Source: Pyrenopolyporus hunteri (taxonomy: Eukaryota; Ascomycota; Sordariomycetes; Xylariales; Hypoxylaceae). Taken from it: a DNA stretch of 64,000 bases. The DNA is taken from assembly GCA_902806595.1 (NCBI GenBank), contig CADCXC010000011.1, positions 1,674,001-1,738,000 of the forward strand. The letters are read 5' to 3'. Shown here in pieces: positions 37,133-47,981 of the stretch (within the stretch, counting starts at the first letter, position 1; every line of letters begins with the position of its first letter). A program made the position numbers and the translations under genes. The notes beneath the pieces are model-generated. The model made no database searches. It was given only the letters and a program-made list of their open reading frames with translations, and was not told where the DNA came from.

Positions 37133-37468
37133 ATGGCGTCAGGAGATTCCTCGGGCGGGTCAGCGAGTGAGTTATGATGATAGTGACGGTTGATAACTTT
37201 TGGGGACGAGAAGCTAACCGTCGTGAAGAAAGCAGTGGCCACTCCAAGAAGCCGCCTAAGGACAACAAGAAGAAGTCGAAGGTATGCCTCCACCGTCTGT
37301 ACCCAGCCTAAGCGCAACCGAGAAACTAACGGATCGCAGTCGGACAAAGACAAGTCCTCCGGGCAGGGCCAGGGGGGCTCATCAGGCCAAGGTGGCGGTT
37401 CTGCATACGTGTCGCCGCCAGACTTCTTCTCATTTAACGACCCCGGCAACGACTTCTCAGGAAAATGA
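37133..37468 (+). CDS. Small Gly/Ser/Lys-rich protein of unknown function (71 aa, 3 exons)
   Basis: I do not recognise this protein. Exons 37133-37166, 37229-37281 and 37340-37468 are joined by two introns of 62 and 58 nt, each with a canonical donor (GTGAGT, GTATGC) and a perfect branch site (GCTAACC, ACTAACG) 8-12 nt before the AG; both preserve phase. The product is strongly hydrophilic: SGDSSGGS, a Lys block (SKKPPKDNKKKSK), an acidic/basic patch, Gly/Gln/Ser repeats, and a distinct aromatic-acidic tail, PPDFFSFNDPGNDF. No signal peptide or membrane segment. Two well-formed introns in a frame this short make a real gene likely. A minus-strand frame of 209 codons over the same place is judged to be its shadow. 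Confidence 0.65.
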
Positions 37469-40099
37469 TAACGGCGACATGAAATAGGAACAGGCACATG
37501 GGGTTTTGGGCTAGGCTATTTTGACATTCTACTACTTTCGCGTTCTAGACGAACTCTGAAATAATTTATCCCTACTGACTTATTCGCTACACCAAGAACG
37601 TCTTACTGGAGACATCTTCAATACCTAAATATAAGTGTTACACTATTACCTAAATAATTCGTGAGAATTCGTAAGGGGGAACGCGTACCGCGTACGTAGG
37701 TAGCTTATTAATCCCGTATTCACTTCATCCTATATAGCACCTGGCTACCTATGCCGTAGGTGCTTAACCGTGTAGAAGTACACCTACATCGACCGGGGCT
37801 GATATGGATATTTCCTGATAGTCACTACTATAGTTACTTAGGAGATATTTATATGGGTCTGTATAATTGATCGACTAAGAATATTCGAGGGAAATAAAAG
37901 GCAAAGGAAAAAGGAGGAGGGAATCTATCTCTAAGTAGGCTAATATAAAATCCCCTTAAAGCATAGACACTTCACATACATAGGTGGCAACGAGCTCCAT
38001 CAATACAGGCTACTCTTCATGATTCGCAAGAGTCTTATTTCGGATTCTGTTGTAACGTAGATGACGACCAGTCGTAGAACTCTCGTAACAAACTCCTGGA
38101 GGGGGCTTGTTGCTAATAAATCACCCCCTTTCCTGGGGCGGCTATGTAGTACGAATATGCCTAAGTTGTAAGGCAATACCTAAGAATATACTGGGTAGAC
38201 ATACCCGAATCATATGATATGGTATTTTAGACGTCTAAGTTCCTGCCAAGCTATCGTCTCTCTCGATTAAGTCAATTGCATGTGACTAAGGCATAGGTTA
38301 TGCGAATGAGCCTAGTTGGGTACCTGGTAGATTATTAACCCTAGTATTTACGGAAATAATAGGCGAAAATCGACAGATCTTTTAGACTAACTGAAGACCC
38401 AAAATCCAGATAGTCTTGAAGTAGAAGGGATGTAGGATCGTGTAATATTTCCGGCTAAGTCATTGGTATAGAAGGTCGGTAAAGACCTCTAGATAGGTTC
38501 CTATATGTTATCGTCCGAAACTGGTCCATGTAGTACAAAGAAGAATTCTATTTGGTAGATACTAATTATCCCTCTTTCGGGGGCTGTTCGTAAACTGCTA
38601 AAGAAGGTCCAGGTCAGTCGAAATTGGGGTAGAAAAATTGATAATCCAATCCTTCGAGTTCATGTTCTTTTCGGTCGTACTCGAGCTACACCACTGTGGT
38701 CACTGGCATTGGCCCGCCGCACTTGTTCTTGACTCATGGTTTCGGGTATTCTGAGTTGAAGGCTAACGCAAGGTGGTCTAACGACTACGCAGCCGTATTT
38801 TAAATAGGTTGCCGAATTGATTAAAAGTCCACGCCTGTATAGAAACGTGTCTAGAAGCCACTTCAGCGTTCTCTGAGTTAGGCAGACAAAAACCAGTTTG
38901 GAAGGACGCGTCATGATAAGGGGTTGGAGGAAAACGAGTACAACGCAAAAAAGAAACGAGAAACCCGGAATTGCAACGTGTTCAACAAGACCACGGACGT
39001 ATTAAAGGACTGAGAGCGACGGTTATGCGATACACTAACACATCATGTTCGACTTGTTCAAGTTGGCCCGAGACTCGAGGAGACACTTGGGTACTAAGTT
39101 AATTTATGTTTGGACGTTTACTTGATGTAAGTCCTGATCTCCTGACAAATGTACCTATGTATGTACCTAGGTAGGTACCTATCTAGGTTACGTACCTCGT
39201 ATGCTAATGTGGCCCGGGCTGATTAAGGTTATCCGTCCTTCCTAGGTACCCCAGCCCTAGCGTATTATAAGCCATTGCCCGCACATTGCGCGTTGCTTTC
39301 GTACCCACGATCACCGCTTAGCTCGCTGAAAAGGCATGTGAGAGATGGAGGCACCTACCTAAATAGGTACCTAGCATTAGGTTCGATACTCACCTACATG
39401 TAGTACCCAGGTACCTATGTAAAGCTAACATTAGGGGTAGTCTGTCGGTAATAATCCCTTGTCTCCAGCGCTAAGACCCAATACAACCCACCCCCTGCAA
39501 ACCCCGCGCAACCAAATAAGGCACCAACACTCTACCCCTTCAGGATTCGGCAACGGGCGCTGTGCAGGTGCAGGTGATTGCTCTACACCTGCTTGTGACG
39601 TCTGGCGGGGTCATTCGCTGTGATCTCCTTCGGCCGTCATTCACCACTCTAGCTTAAACCTACCTACCCACTACATACATGTACCTGCCCACCTGTCAAC
39701 CTTAGGTACCTAACTCTACCTCTTAAATACAGACGGAGGTAAAAAGGTTTAAAAAAGGCACATCACTGACATTTGAGACGACGCTACGTCTTATATAACT
39801 TATCTACTTCGGTTATTGTCCCAGCTACCCTAGACAAGCCTCTGAGACATCTTTGCCGGTATTCCGGCTGTTTCTTTGTCTCCCGACTTTCTTTGCAGCG
39901 TTTGCCTACAACACTACCTACGACACCACCTACACTCACATATCCGCCCTGTCAGGCCGATTGTACCTGATACGACTCCAGATCCAACCCAACTATCCGA
40001 ACGAATCCTCGCAGCGGAAGCCCACCTACATCCAGAGACGGACAAACCCATAAAGCTCACCGCTATCATATCTCGCATATTCGGCTCATAATCGTCATC
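37469..40099. other. Intergenic, no gene seen; promoter and leader of the REEP-like gene at the right end
   Basis: GGTACCTA motifs cluster at 39151-39200, 39355-39420 and 39660-39710. Three overlapping short open frames at 39773-40091 lie in the likely 5' leader of the next gene and could act as upstream frames. Confidence 0.5.
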
Positions 40100-41280
40100 A
40101 TGTTTGACATCATTCCCAAGCTTCTCTCGTAAGTCGAATACACCCCCAGATTCTTTAATACGTGAAGTAGAACGACATCGCTAACCCTCGGCGCCCAAAC
40201 ACAAACAATAGATCCGTAGCCTCCTTCCTCTTCCCCCTCTTTGCCTCCTACAAAGCGCTCAAGACCTCCGATCCCGCGCAGCTGACACCATGGCTGATGT
40301 ACTGGTCCGTCCTCTCCTGCGCCCTCCTCGTCGAGTCCTGGCTTGAGTTCATCCTGTACTGGGTGCCCTTCTACTCGTACATGCGGCTCTTCTTCCTGCT
40401 CTACCTCGTCCTTCCCCAGACCCAGGGCGCCCGCGTGCTCTACGAGACGTACCTCCACCCGTACCTCGAAGAGAACGAGACCGCGATCGAAGACTTCATC
40501 GCCAGCTCCCATGACCGGCTCAAGGCTGCCGGCATGGCCTACCTGAAGCGCGCCATCGACCTGCTCCGCACCCAGGTGCTGGGCATGCCGCCGCAAGAGG
40601 CGGAGCGCGAAGAAGAGACGAGGGCCGCCGCGACGCCCCAGGGATACACGCAGGCTCTGCTTGCTAGATTCAGCGTTCCGGCCGCGCGGTGGGCGTCCAA
40701 CAACACCGGCACCGCGGGGCAGGACTTCTTCAACCTGCTCGCCAGCGCAGTCGGCGCCGCCACTGGGGCCAAGGCCGCCGATACGTCCACGTCTGCGTCC
40801 GTGAGCGAAGCGTCGTCCATCGCGACGCTGATCCCCGGTAACTTTGGCGGGGCCGAGGAGAAGATGAGCTTCATCGTGGCACAGAAGGAGAAGCTAGCGC
40901 TCATGATGGGCGCGCTGGAGAACGAGGCCAAGCAGCTGGAGAGGTCCGAGGAGGAGCGCAAGAGGGCGGAGCAGGCGAGGAAGGACCTGCGTCCGGGCAG
41001 CATGAGCTTGGACGGACAAGAAGGGGGATCGCGGCCGCCGAGCGGCCACAGCGTGTGGAGCGGGCTGAGTAAGAGCCGGAGCGAAGTCGACTTCGAGAAG
41101 ATCGACGCCGAGAGCGGCGCTGAAGACGACGGCAATCTACGTAGGAGGGGCGTCGCGTCCGAAGACAACCCAGCCGCTGGAAGAAGCGGCTGGAGTTTCT
41201 TGGGCTGGGGTACGGTCGGCACCGGAGAGCCGGCCGCGAACCAGCCCGCCACCGGCCACAGCTCCGGGGTTGAAAAGTAA
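40100..41280 (+). CDS. TB2/DP1/HVA22 (REEP/Yop1-like) membrane protein (365 aa, 2 exons)
   Basis: Family members shape tubular endoplasmic reticulum. Exons 40100-40128 and 40212-41280; the short first exon encodes MFDIIPKLL and an 83-nt intron follows. The domain covers about residues 1-105: SSVASFLFPLFASYKALK, LTPWLMYWSVLSCALLVESWLEF, ILYWVPFYSYMRLFFLLYLVLPQTQGARVLYETYLHPYLEENE, i.e. the hydrophobic hairpins and the conserved P-Q-T-x-G-A block. Unlike the 180-residue Yop1, it has a 240-residue hydrophilic C-terminal extension with a charged helix likely to form a coiled coil (MGALENEAKQLERSEEERKR) and a Gly/Ser-rich end. The start codon is set by the family's N-terminus; starting inside exon 2 would lose the first hairpin. 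Confidence 0.9.
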
Positions 41281-41726
41281 ACGATGCTTACGCGTACGAC
41301 GTTGAATTCAATCGCACGGAGTTAATGGTTGATTCCCTGGCTGGTCTGCATACTGGGACGGGTAGACGCGGTGGAACAGGGGACTTAGAAGGGCAGGAAT
41401 TCCACTCCTTTGCGGAGCATAGACTCTGGAGTTGAGAGCCGCAACGCTGTGTGCGGCTTGCATCATTATATTCGTTGCCACCCATCTATTCCTTGCTAGT
41501 CTTTTATATACGTGACATAGTAGAGGCACCTATTTACGCGTATACTAGCTAGGGCGAGCCCGCAACGAGAGCTATCTCGCTATGTAGCCTCTTTGCCCGT
41601 GGCGGGGGCTTAGAAATCTTCGGGGTATATCTTCCACTTCTTGATATCTAATCGTACAACGCCCCTATCGAGTTGAACCAAGCCCGGCCACCTCGCAGTA
41701 GGTTAGGTAGGTACCCAGTTGACCAA
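41281..41726. other. Intergenic between convergent genes
   Basis: Shared 3' region of the REEP-like gene and MGM101. Nothing else seen. Confidence 0.5.
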
Positions 41727-42686
41727 CTAGAAAGTCGCCTTCTTATACGGGTAGCGGATCTCGTCGTCCTTACGCAGCCAGATCTGCTTCTTCTTCTTCG
41801 TGGTGACGTGCTCAACCCAAACCTGCATCGCGTGCTCCTTCATGAACTTGCGAATGTAGCGCGGGTCCCACAGCTCCGACGCAATGCCCAGGTCCTTGCA
41901 GCATCGCATCAAGGCGTTGGACTTGCACCCCTCGGCCGCGGTCGACACGCCCTCTTCGCTGAAGTACTGCTGCTCGCCTCGAGCCTGCGCCACGAATCTG
42001 CTCGGCCGTCAGTTACCCCGCCATGCACACAAATACCAAACATACGGATAGGCACAGAAATAAGAAAAAAAGGGAAAAACTAGGGGAACTCACCGTCCGT
42101 GCACGACCAGCGCATACTCGCGCGTGACGAGCTTCTCGTGCACGGTGAGCTGGCCGCGGGGCGCGAGGCCCCAGCCGCCGGGGCCGAAGGCGGCGTTGAG
42201 GATGCGCCGGTACTTGATCTCGGGCAGGTAGATGATGCCGTCGGGCTTGACCTCGATGTCGTCCGGGTCGAGGCGCGCCTGTAGCACCGCCGCGGTCTCG
42301 GGGCTGAACGCCGACGTCCCCAGCCCGTGGTACGACTGCGTCCAGTCGATCGGCCCCCCGTTGCGGTTCTCCTCCTCCACCGTGCCCCCCGTCGCGTCCG
42401 GCAGCGGCACCCCCGATACCGCCGGCACGGGCGTGCGGGCCGCGTTCACGGCGGCCGACGAGGGCTTCGTCGAGGCCGGGGGCGGCGTGGGCGCGGTTGC
42501 GCTTCGTGACGATGTGCTGGTGGAGGAGGAGGAGGAGGGGGGCGGCGTGCTGGAGGCTGCTGCGTATTTCGCCTTGGAGACGCTGATCAGGGTCCGAGCG
42601 GGCGATTGCGATCGGAGCTGGGGGATCGAGGATATTTTTAAGCGTCGAGACGCTGCGCGCATCGGCGTTAATGTTCTTGAGGCCAT
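41727..42686 (-). CDS. MGM101: Mitochondrial genome maintenance protein MGM101 (287 aa, 2 exons)
   Basis: Rad52-like single-strand annealing protein that maintains and repairs mitochondrial DNA. Exons 42686-42094 and 41997-41727, intron 96 nt. The N-terminus (MASRTLTPMRAASRRLKISS) is Arg/Ser-rich without acids, as in mitochondrial presequences, then comes a low-complexity Ser/Pro/Ala stretch. The conserved core starts at GGPIDWTQSYHGLGTSAFSP and includes DDIEVKPDGIIYLPEIKYRRILNAAFGPGGWGLAPRG, HEKLVTREYALVVHGR and, after the intron, the cysteine-containing NALMRCCKDLGIASELWDPRYIRKF. It ends in KKATF, basic as usual. The upstream DNA is rich in ACA/CCA triplets (42693-42750 on the plus strand as GGT/TTG). 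Confidence 0.95.
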
Positions 42687-43155
42687 CGTGATCTTATGGC
42701 GGGGTTGGTTATGGTGGTGGTGGTGGTTGTTGGTTGTTGTTGTTTGTGGCAGGGTTGGACGGAGGGCGATGAGGCGTTGTATTGGAAATTTTTTGGGCGT
42801 TTATCTCTCTCTGCTAGTGCGCGCCATCGGCAAGGCACCCCTGCGGCTTCTTTTCGCCTGCAAGCTGCAGCTAGTGAACTCGGTTGCTTATCGATAATCT
42901 ACTAGTACCTTGTATTACTGTACTCGAACTATTGGCGGGGTATCTACCCCGCTAGAGACAGTGAACATGCAGCTAATCCAGAAGTACCGTTCATAATTCT
43001 TTTCTACAACATCAACCAGTTTCCAGATTATAACTTCAGAGTGGGATCCATGTAGTATTAATGCCTCAAATCTTCAATTCGCGCCCATAATGATATCACA
43101 TATAGTACTGGCCCCCTCTCGACCGGACCGTAATCCACCAACTTGACATTAACGG
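42687..43155. other. Intergenic between MGM101 start and COA4 stop
   Basis: Promoter of MGM101, with a G/T-triplet-rich stretch at 42693-42760 next to the start. Nothing else seen. Confidence 0.5.
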
Positions 43156-43624
43156 TCATGCATCCTTCGTCGAAGTCCTCTCGTCGTTGTGGTGCTTCTT
43201 CCAACAAGCTCTGAAGATCTCCATCTTCGGATGGTGGAGTCCGTTAGCTGACTACTGTCCTAACTCAACTAAAAAAAAAAAGCAAAAGCCTTCAAGAACT
43301 ATTAGATCATATACATACCTCCTTCTTACACTCCCTCCAGTCTTTCTTCTCAAAGTAGCAGTCGGTCAGCTTAGCATTCTCGTCTAAGCCAAAATATCAG
43401 CACTTAAACATAGATGGGCGTTAGCTTATTCGCAAATCCCATTTACCTGCGCATCCTGTGCTAAAGATTCGTTTGTCCCTACAATACCAAGACGCGAAAA
43501 TCGAGTCAGTTGGAGAATTTTGACGACTGCGAGCAGCCAATTCTAACGAGTCTTACCAATCATCCATTTCATCGTCATCTTGGGAGGCGTTGGCCTGCTG
43601 ATCCGGTTTCTCGTCTTTAGACAT
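43156..43624 (-). CDS. COA4: Cytochrome c oxidase assembly factor COA4/CMC3 (77 aa, 4 exons)
   Basis: A twin CX9C protein of the mitochondrial intermembrane space, needed for complex IV assembly and imported by the Mia40 relay. Exons 43624-43557, 43478-43447, 43383-43319 and 43224-43156, with introns of 78, 63 and 94 nt, all in phase. The acidic N-terminus (QDDDEMDDW) leads to DKRIFSTGCADENAKLTDC and then CKKEMEIFRACWKKHH. The cysteines are C32-x9-C42 and C52-x9-C62, exactly the twin CX9C spacing, and the DW(D/K)RI-TGC and F-RACW context is that of COA4 rather than other CHCH proteins. Each coding piece is tiny, so the gene is easily missed. It is head to head with biotin-protein ligase, start codons 252 bp apart. 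Confidence 0.9.
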
Positions 43625-43876
43625 TGTCTATGACTCTGGGCTCTGTATGGGGAAGATCTAGTGCTGTTGTTGGGGTTTCTTTGGTGGTGTTAAGTTGGCG
43701 TGATCTGGCTTTGCGCATTCGAGCGGTTAGATCCCGCTAGAGGGCGGTGAAATTGTGGGAATTCGGGGATCCGAACGGGCCTAGAATTGCCTCATTAAGC
43801 CCCCGTGTGTCTATTAGCAAAATCTCACCTCCGCATTTGATCCTCTAAATCCGGGTTCACCAGACTTTCGTTCAAC
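43625..43876. promoter_or_regulatory. Shared divergent promoter of COA4 and BPL1
   Basis: 252 bp between the two start codons. No TATA box stands out; no further sites can be named from the sequence. Confidence 0.6.
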
Positions 43877-45907
43877 ATGACGTCGCGAAAAGTTAATGTA
43901 CTGGTTTACACAGGTACGGGATCCACGGTCGAATCAGTCAAGCATGCAATCTACTCGCTGCGCCGACTTCTTTCACCAAACTACGCAGTCATTCCTATTA
44001 CCGAAACGGTTCTCTTAAAAGAACCATGGGCGCCGACCTGCGCACTGCTGGTTTTCCCAGGAGGAGCCGACCTCGGGTACTGTCGCGTACTCAACGGTGA
44101 GGGCAACTCAATCATATCCCAGTATGTGCGTCGCGGCGGTTCGTACTTGGGCTTTTGCGCTGGCGGCTATTACGGGTCTAAGAGGTGCGAGTTCGAAGTG
44201 GGCAACAAGGCCATGGAAGTTATCGGTTCGAGAGAGCTCGCCTTCTTTCCAGGTACATGTAGAGGAGGCGCATTCAAAGGCTTCCAGTATCACAGCGAGA
44301 AAGGGGCCCGAGCCGTTCGAGTAAATGTTGTGAAGGATGCGTTTAGGGGAGCAGGCCTGGTCCCTGAAGTATTCACATCCTACTATAACGGTGGCGGAGT
44401 TTTCGTCGATTCGATAGATGGGAATAGCGATGTTGAGGTATTGGCAAGCTACGCGGATGATCTCGATGTTGATGGCGGCCGCGACAAGGCAGCTCTAGTG
44501 CACTGCAAAGTTGGGCAAGGTACCGCAATTCTCACGGGGCCTCATCCTGAATTTGCCGCCGTGAACCTGAGCCCGCAAAACGACGTTGCGGGTTATGACG
44601 AACTCATCGCTACCCTCCAAGCTGACGACGAGGCACGGACAGGCTTCCTAAAAGCATGTTTGACCAAGCTTGGACTAGAAGTCAGCCAGGAGACATCAGG
44701 TGTGCCATCCCTATCTCGACTCCATCTATCGTCCATTATTAGTAGCAACGTCGATGACTTGTTACACTCCTTAGAAGACATAATTAGCAAGGAGGACGGC
44801 GAGGAGTACATAAGGGCGGAAAACGACACATTTCACTTACAAAAACCCGAAACTATGTGGTCCGTCACCGACTTGAAAGAAGCACTAACTCCCGATGACA
44901 GTCAGGCTCAAAAGCCTTCTAGCTTAAGTAGCCAAGGCATTGTCGATTATAGCACTATCGTCAAACGTATTGTTACGCATGAAGACGCCTGGCCGGAAGC
45001 TAAGGCGACGCCGTATTTTAATCACCACGCATTTTATTCTAGTCTACAGGACTATAGGCAGTCACAGCCCGAGGCGGAAGAATGGGGTGACTTTCTTATG
45101 TATGGAGAAGTCGTTACGAGCACCAACACTCTTCTTGAGAAGAACTTCAAACTGCTTTCCAAGTTGCCATCCGGATTCACGCTCACCGCAACGACCCAGG
45201 TTGCGGGGAGAGGACGAGGAAACAACGTTTGGGTGTCACCAGCTGGGTCGTTAATCATGTCGACTGTGATCAATCACCCAGCCCATATCGCGCCAAGTCG
45301 TCCTATAGTCTTCATCCAGTACCTTGCCGCCGTTGCTATAGTTGAAGCGGTTAAGTCCTACGATCGGGGCTACGAAGAGGTTCCTGTGAATTTAAAATGG
45401 CCTAACGATATCTACGCACCGGATCCAAGCCAACCATCGACATCTCCTCCACCTTACGTCAAGATAGGCGGCATATTATCCAACTGCAGCTACTCAGAGG
45501 GATCGTACCAGATCGTCCTCGGTATCGGCATCAATGCTACGAATGGGCGTCCCACCACCTCGCTCGACGCCCTTCTCCCACCACATCTTGCGCCGTTCAG
45601 AATAGAGAAGCTAACGGCGGGCATCCTTGCTCGTCTAGAAGCTCTATATAAGACCTTCGTGCGACGGGGCTTCACGAGGGACATGGAGAGTGCGTATTAT
45701 GCGCATTGGCTGCATGGACGACAAATCGTCAATCTCGAGGCCCAGGGCGGAGTGAGAGCGAGGATCGTAGGAATTACGAGGGATTGGGGTATGCTTAGAG
45801 CGGAGGAGCTAGGTAGCGATGATAGGCCGACAGGGAAGATATGGGCACTGCAAAGCGACGAGAATAGTTTCGACTTCTTCAGGGGGTTGGTGAAGAGGAA
45901 GATATGA
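43877..45907 (+). CDS. BPL1: Biotin--protein ligase (676 aa, single exon)
   Basis: Attaches biotin to acetyl-CoA carboxylase and pyruvate carboxylase through biotinyl-AMP. The N-terminal 230 residues form the class I amidotransferase-like BPL_N domain (VLVYTGTGSTVESVKHA, FPGGADLGYC, GGSYLGFCAGGYYG, YYNGGGVFVDS). After a variable linker the catalytic domain begins near residue 410: EVVTSTNTLLEKNF, the biotin/ATP loop GRGRGNNVWVSPAGSLIMS, LKWPNDIY with the active-site Lys, KIGGILSNCSY and IVLGIGINATN. The C-terminal domain (VNLEAQGGVRARIVGITRDWGMLRAEEL) closes it. Length matches fungal and yeast Bpl1 (about 690 aa). No intron is needed over 2 kb, in contrast to its neighbours. Confidence 0.97.
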   Translation: MTSRKVNVLVYTGTGSTVESVKHAIYSLRRLLSPNYAVIPITETVLLKEPWAPTCALLVFPGGADLGYCRVLNGEGNSIISQYVRRGGSYLGFCAGGYYGSKRCEFEVGNKAMEVIGSRELAFFPGTCRGGAFKGFQYHSEKGARAVRVNVVKDAFRGAGLVPEVFTSYYNGGGVFVDSIDGNSDVEVLASYADDLDVDGGRDKAALVHCKVGQGTAILTGPHPEFAAVNLSPQNDVAGYDELIATLQADDEARTGFLKACLTKLGLEVSQETSGVPSLSRLHLSSIISSNVDDLLHSLEDIISKEDGEEYIRAENDTFHLQKPETMWSVTDLKEALTPDDSQAQKPSSLSSQGIVDYSTIVKRIVTHEDAWPEAKATPYFNHHAFYSSLQDYRQSQPEAEEWGDFLMYGEVVTSTNTLLEKNFKLLSKLPSGFTLTATTQVAGRGRGNNVWVSPAGSLIMSTVINHPAHIAPSRPIVFIQYLAAVAIVEAVKSYDRGYEEVPVNLKWPNDIYAPDPSQPSTSPPPYVKIGGILSNCSYSEGSYQIVLGIGINATNGRPTTSLDALLPPHLAPFRIEKLTAGILARLEALYKTFVRRGFTRDMESAYYAHWLHGRQIVNLEAQGGVRARIVGITRDWGMLRAEELGSDDRPTGKIWALQSDENSFDFFRGLVKRKI

Positions 45908-46771
45908 GTCCTCTCTACGGTGTGAGGGGTAGTATTCTTAAAAGAGCTATAGGGAACTATTAGAGGCTTATAAGACTATCATAGGCGCGTTATTATTGAA
46001 GCATAGAGTATACCATGAGTCGTTGAAATGGCTACCAAGTACTTTCAGGGGCCGAGCTGATCTTGTATATTACCTCGGGTTAAGATGGAATACTGCTGCT
46101 ACATTCCTGAGTCATATCGAAACTTTGGTGGCACTCTTAACGTACAATGATTGAGGCTGCGTCGAGCGAAGATAATATTTCTAAGCATGTGGGATAGCGG
46201 TTTTTCGAATTTTGAGAGCTCTAACACTGTCACCCTGATGTCCTTTATTCCCCCTTCAAATTCACTCACGTAGTCTCTAAGCATAGTTCGCCACGGTACC
46301 TCTATAGCCATTTCTAGACCATTCGCTTCTCAAGTTGGATAGGCACTTAAATGTAGGAAGCTCGCTTCCCCGCTTCACCAGTTTATTCGATGACCAGGCT
46401 CAATGCTAAAAAGATAGGTTTTATATAACCAGCCCTCGAAGTTCTAGAGATCGCCCACGAATATATGGAAAATGCCGTACCTCATCGCTCCTTTTTCGTT
46501 GATACCTGGTAATTTACAGCGATTACAAGTAGTGTGCTACACGCGGGTCTCGCCTCTCGCCCAACTCCGACCGGGAACGAACCGGGCCCATATATGCATC
46601 AAGACTCCCAAATGATAACGCCAGGCCATGCCGCAGTCGAGTGAAGATGCTTTCCCCGCAAAAAAGTCGTATGTGATCGGGTATAATCCGAGCCCCGGGT
46701 GTTCCGGTCTGACACCCAGCCCATCCTTTACTCGAGTTTAATTCCCCAGTTTGCTCCGCGAGCCGAGGTTA
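45908..46771. other. Intergenic between BPL1 and PAM16
   Basis: 3' regions of two convergent genes. A minus-strand frame of 70 codons (46311-46099, MAIEVPWRTMLRDY...) reads acceptably but has no partner or motif. Nothing else seen. Confidence 0.45.
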
Positions 46772-47297
46772 CTACCGGTCCTTGTACACCTTGGGCTTCC
46801 AGCCTTCTTTTATTTCGGCTTCTTGCGCGGCCTTCTCCATGGCCGGCTTGACCTCCGCTTCTATGCGTTCCCTCGCCCTTACGATTTTGCTCTGGAGATA
46901 AAAGCTGCCGCCCTTCTGAGGATCGTTCTGGTCGAAGAGCTTCTTATAGCGCGCCGTGACCTCCTCCATATTTGCCTGTCCTCCTTGCGGGGGCTTGACG
47001 TTTAGGATCTTGCATGCCTCGTCCAGGGTCATGCCGCTGGATAGACTCGCTCGGGTCGAGGCGCCGGGGTTCAGCTTGGCTTGAGCTTGCGCGTATTGGG
47101 AGGAGGCCTGTGCTTGTTTATAGGCTTCTGTGAAGGCGCGGCCGATTACTCGACTGCCGACTAGGACGATCTGGGTTATGATGCGGTGCGCCTGGTTGTA
47201 ATTGTTAGTGGGGGACGTCGGTGGCGTAACAGCTGATTTTTATTTTTCTTTTTTCTTTAGGGAACAGAGAATGGAGAATAATTATTGAACTTACCAT
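46772..47297 (-). CDS. PAM16: Mitochondrial import motor subunit PAM16/TIM16 (140 aa, 2 exons)
   Basis: J-like partner of PAM14/TIM14 in the presequence translocase-associated motor on the matrix side of the inner membrane. Exons 47297-47295 and 47191-46772: the first coding exon is only the ATG, followed by GTAAGT and a 103-nt intron ending AACCAG. The reading MAHRIITQIVLVGSRVIGRAFTEAYKQAQAS is the conserved N-terminus, which fixes the start. The C-terminal half (SGMTLDEACKILNV, EEVTARYKKLFDQNDPQKGGSFYLQSKIVRARERIEAEV) is the J-like domain in which the HPD of true J-proteins is replaced (here DQNDP region), as expected for PAM16. Head to head with YIP1. Confidence 0.94.
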
Positions 47298-47981
47298 GTT
47301 CGCAGCTTTAGGAATTGAGGGCGGCAGGGCGCAGAAGTAGGAAGCCGTGTGCTCAAGGGATTTCGGAGCAGAATATCGCAAGTTGCGATTTGAGCGACGG
47401 ACAGTATGGTTCGAATTAAAGTAAGTAAAAAGAAGGAAGTCGTCACAGCTAGAAAATTATCGCGATAACAGAACGATTAGAAGGCCACCTCGGGAACTAG
47501 TGCTCCGGCCCTCCGATTCTTTCCCGTTCAGCCCTCCATCTGCTTCTGTATAACGTAATAGAGTACGATTTGTATGTACTTAGGCATTCTATGTACTAAA
47601 CTGCAGCACCGCCACAGCCTGCAACTACAAGGGGGGGACTTGGCCACAGTTCAGGGATGGCATAGGACAGAGGTTACGTAGGTACTTCGCACTTGATCTA
47701 AGCTTCCACGGCCACGTCTTGTGAAAGACCACATTCTTTTTTTTTGGCGATCCCATCAACGTCAACATTCTATTCGCAACCAAACGTTTCGTACTTCTCA
47801 TCACCCCCATATAAACCAACCAACTACTTCCACTCCCTAGCAACTCTTTTCATCCTTTGTACTTTTAACATTGACAAGCCTCGTCGTTACAATTCTCTAA
47901 CCTCAATTTCCAAACTTCCGTAGATTCGATCCCGCTATTTTCGAGTTAGGAGAACCCCCTCGAGTATCGGTCCACGAAAAC
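47298..47981. promoter_or_regulatory. Shared divergent promoter region of PAM16 and YIP1
   Basis: 684 bp between start codons. The YIP1 side has long pyrimidine-rich stretches (47,840-47,950), common in fungal leaders. No specific site is named. Confidence 0.5.

Noticed and set aside
36868..37497. 209-codon minus-strand frame
   Set aside because: It overlaps the spliced 71-codon plus-strand gene, reads through that gene's introns and shows no family feature.
40539..41252. 237-codon minus-strand frame
   Set aside because: Shadow of the REEP-like gene's GC-rich C-terminal half.
42232..42897. 221-codon plus-strand frame
   Set aside because: Antisense to MGM101; Gly/Val-rich repeats come from the GGT triplets near the MGM101 start.
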